A DNA stretch of 16,261 nucleotides from an uncultured Rhodocyclaceae bacterium (GTDB taxonomy: Bacteria > Pseudomonadota > Gammaproteobacteria > Burkholderiales > Rhodocyclaceae): positions 1 through 16,261 of the forward strand of contig URNG01000075.1 in the NCBI GenBank assembly GCA_900549295.1. The letters are read 5' to 3'. Numbering within the stretch: the stretch's first letter is position 1; each line of letters begins with the position of its first letter. The notes under the pieces were generated by a model, which saw only the letters and a list, made by a program, of their open reading frames with translations, did no database searches and was not told the origin of the DNA. This document shows positions 14,593 to 16,261 of the stretch, one piece after another. Made by a program: the position numbers and the translations under genes.

Positions 14593-16261
14593 ATGAGAAA
14601 TAACCAACCCGTCACCAGAAATGAAATCCCCTTCCCCAAGAATACTTATGTCGTTTCCCGTACCGACCTCAAGGGCGTCATTACCTATATCAACGATACC
14701 TTCGTCGAGATCAGCGGTTTTACCCGTGACGAATTGATTGGCAAGGACCAGAACATCATCCGCCACCCGGACATGCCGGAGACGGCTTTCCGCGACATGT
14801 GGGATACCATCCAGGCCGGTAATCCGTGGCGCGGCGCGGTCAAGAACCGCTGCAAGAACGGCGATTTCTACTGGGTCGAGGCTTTCGTCATGCCCCTGAA
14901 GCGCGACGGACGGATCGTCGGCTACCAGTCGGTGCGCACGCCGCTCTCCGCCAGCAAGCGAGCCGCAGCGGAAAGGCTGTACGCCGCTGCCGGGCAAAAA
15001 GGGGCGCTGCCCCGCACGCGCCAGCGCAGCGTTTCCCTGCGCGTGCTCATCGGCGGCACCATGCTGCTGCTCCTGGCGATGATGGCGGTGCTCGGTTTTA
15101 CCGGCCTGTCCGGCCTGCAGGCCACCAATACGCAACTGGAAAGCATGTACACGGAGAGCATGCAGCCCACCAGTCTGGTCAATCGCGCCATTTTCCTGCT
15201 GGCCGACAACCGCACGCAGATCATGCTCGCCTTGCAGCACGATCCGGCCAATCCTGCCGCCGAGCTGCATGACCATCCCCTGGATCGGCATGTCGAGGTT
15301 TTCCAGAAAAATCGCCAGGAAATCGAAGCATTGCTGGAACAATTGCGCGCCGTCAGCCTGCGCGACAGCGAAAAGACCCTGCTCGAGGCGCTGTTCGCCG
15401 CCCGCAAGCGCTATGCCTCGGAAGGCCTCGATCCGGTCATGGAGACCCTGCGCGCCGGCAAGTATTACGCTGCCAACGCCGCCTTGCTCACCCAGATCAA
15501 CCCGCTCTACGCCGAATTGCAGAAAGCTGCGAATGCGCTCAACGACGATCTCGCCGCCGGGGCCAATGCGCGTTACCAGGAAGCGGAGGCGCGTTACGCC
15601 TCGATCCGCAACCTGAGCATCGGCCTCTTGGTGCTGGCTGTCCTGCTGGCGGTGGGCGCGGGCGTTTTCCTGCTGACCAGCATTGCGACGCCGATCCGTA
15701 AAGCGGTCGAACTGTTCGAGCGCATTGCCGAAGGGCAGTTGACCGATGAAATCGAAATCGGCAATTGCAATGAAACCGGGCAGTTGCTGTGCAATCTGGC
15801 GATCATGCAGAACAACCTGAAGGTCGTGCTCGACGAAATCAACGCGGCGTCGCGCGCCATCAACGGGCGCAGCCACGAACTGGAAAACCAGATGCAGCAG
15901 GTCAGCCAGCAGTCGGAGCAGCAGCAGGCCAGCGTCGAGGGCGTGGCGGCGGCGACCGAGGAATTCAGCCAGTCGGTGCAGGAAGTGGCGGCCAACGCGC
16001 AGGACACCGCGCAGGCCGCGCAGGCCGCACAGGAACAGGTGGTGGCGAGCAATCACCACATCAGTCAGAGCATGGCCGCCACCACCCGCGTGGTGGAAGC
16101 CGTGCAGTCGTCCAGCCAGACCATCGACCAGCTCAAGGATGCCATCGCCAAGATCGGCGACATCACCGGCGTGATTACCGACATCGCCAACCAGACCAAT
16201 CTGCTGGCGCTGAACGCCGCTATCGAAGCGGCGCCGGCCCGCGAGCAGGGCCCCGGCCATC
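14593..16261 (+). CDS. aer: Aer-like PAS-domain methyl-accepting chemotaxis protein (3' end missing)
   Basis: The frame is open from ATG 14593 to the window end (556 codons). Domains in order: an Aer-type PAS (about 16-118), a membrane span (about 149-171), an extracytoplasmic helical domain (172-338), a second span (341-363), HAMP (about 363-415) and the start of the cytoplasmic signalling bundle, up to the hairpin tip NQTNLLALNAAIEAA. In the PAS domain the residues needed for FAD binding in E. coli Aer are at the same numbers: Arg57, His58, Asp60, Trp70 and Asn85 (IIRHPDMP, KNRCKNGDFYWV). This predicts redox or oxygen taxis. Unlike E. coli Aer, it has two membrane spans with a large sensory domain between them, so it may read two inputs. 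An out-of-frame ATG at 14586 runs only five codons. The last 12 residues deviate from the invariant hairpin consensus. Confidence 0.93.
   Translation, partial: MRNNQPVTRNEIPFPKNTYVVSRTDLKGVITYINDTFVEISGFTRDELIGKDQNIIRHPDMPETAFRDMWDTIQAGNPWRGAVKNRCKNGDFYWVEAFVMPLKRDGRIVGYQSVRTPLSASKRAAAERLYAAAGQKGALPRTRQRSVSLRVLIGGTMLLLLAMMAVLGFTGLSGLQATNTQLESMYTESMQPTSLVNRAIFLLADNRTQIMLALQHDPANPAAELHDHPLDRHVEVFQKNRQEIEALLEQLRAVSLRDSEKTLLEALFAARKRYASEGLDPVMETLRAGKYYAANAALLTQINPLYAELQKAANALNDDLAAGANARYQEAEARYASIRNLSIGLLVLAVLLAVGAGVFLLTSIATPIRKAVELFERIAEGQLTDEIEIGNCNETGQLLCNLAIMQNNLKVVLDEINAASRAINGRSHELENQMQQVSQQSEQQQASVEGVAAATEEFSQSVQEVAANAQDTAQAAQAAQEQVVASNHHISQSMAATTRVVEAVQSSSQTIDQLKDAIAKIGDITGVITDIANQTNLLALNAAIEAAPAREQGPGH

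Noticed and set aside
14586..14603. Five-codon frame overlapping the receptor start
   Set aside because: It is out of frame and encodes only MNNEK; probably chance in the AT-rich leader.
14488..16260. 590-codon open frame on the minus strand opposite the chemoreceptor gene
   Set aside because: It is antisense to a gene with clear PAS, HAMP and signalling motifs. Its translation is low-complexity (His, Gln, Arg and Gly rich), as expected from reading high-GC codons backwards.

Overview
The window is GC-rich, tightly packed bacterial DNA. Its gene content and order suggest a denitrifying, type-IV-piliated betaproteobacterium, with Rhodocyclales or Nitrosomonadales the most likely orders. That placement is an inference from protein character and synteny; there is no rRNA or other phylogenetic marker here. 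I see no mobile element, CRISPR array, tRNA or rRNA.

Layout. (1) 1-1723, minus strand: a translationally coupled pair, a CDP-alcohol phosphatidyltransferase-like membrane protein followed by an alpha/beta hydrolase that runs on into the start of a fused methyltransferase and leaves the window. (2) 1784-4283, plus strand: a nitric-oxide-reductase accessory set (norE, norF, norQ) ending in a Crp/Fnr regulator of the Dnr type. It is preceded by an FNR/DNR-like box placed exactly as for a class II promoter whose +1 would be the A of the norE ATG. The catalytic norC, norB and the usual norQ partner norD are not here. (3) 4428-8244: pilB-pilC-pilD, the assembly ATPase, platform protein and prepilin peptidase of type IV pili. 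(4) 8339-14316: a lower-glycolysis/gluconeogenesis run, epd-like dehydrogenase, pgk, an unnamed regulator-like gene, pyk and a class II aldolase, closed by a strong intrinsic terminator. (5) 14317-14592: a regulatory interval with a near-perfect FNR box, a possible 8-codon leader ending in two Trp codons, and an inverted repeat. (6) 14593-end: an Aer-like PAS chemoreceptor cut by the window edge.

How they fit together. Two FNR/DNR-type boxes, one before norE and one before the Aer-like receptor, tie respiration at low oxygen or with nitrogen oxides to redox taxis, and the Dnr-like protein encoded here is a plausible reader of both. Type IV pili add surface motility. The most unusual item is the gene at 10641-11747. 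It sits between pgk and pyk with about 10-nt gaps and has the architecture of a receiver-GGDEF response regulator, but both the phospho-acceptor Asp and the GGDEF signature are lost. This suggests a non-enzymatic regulator tied to central carbon flux.
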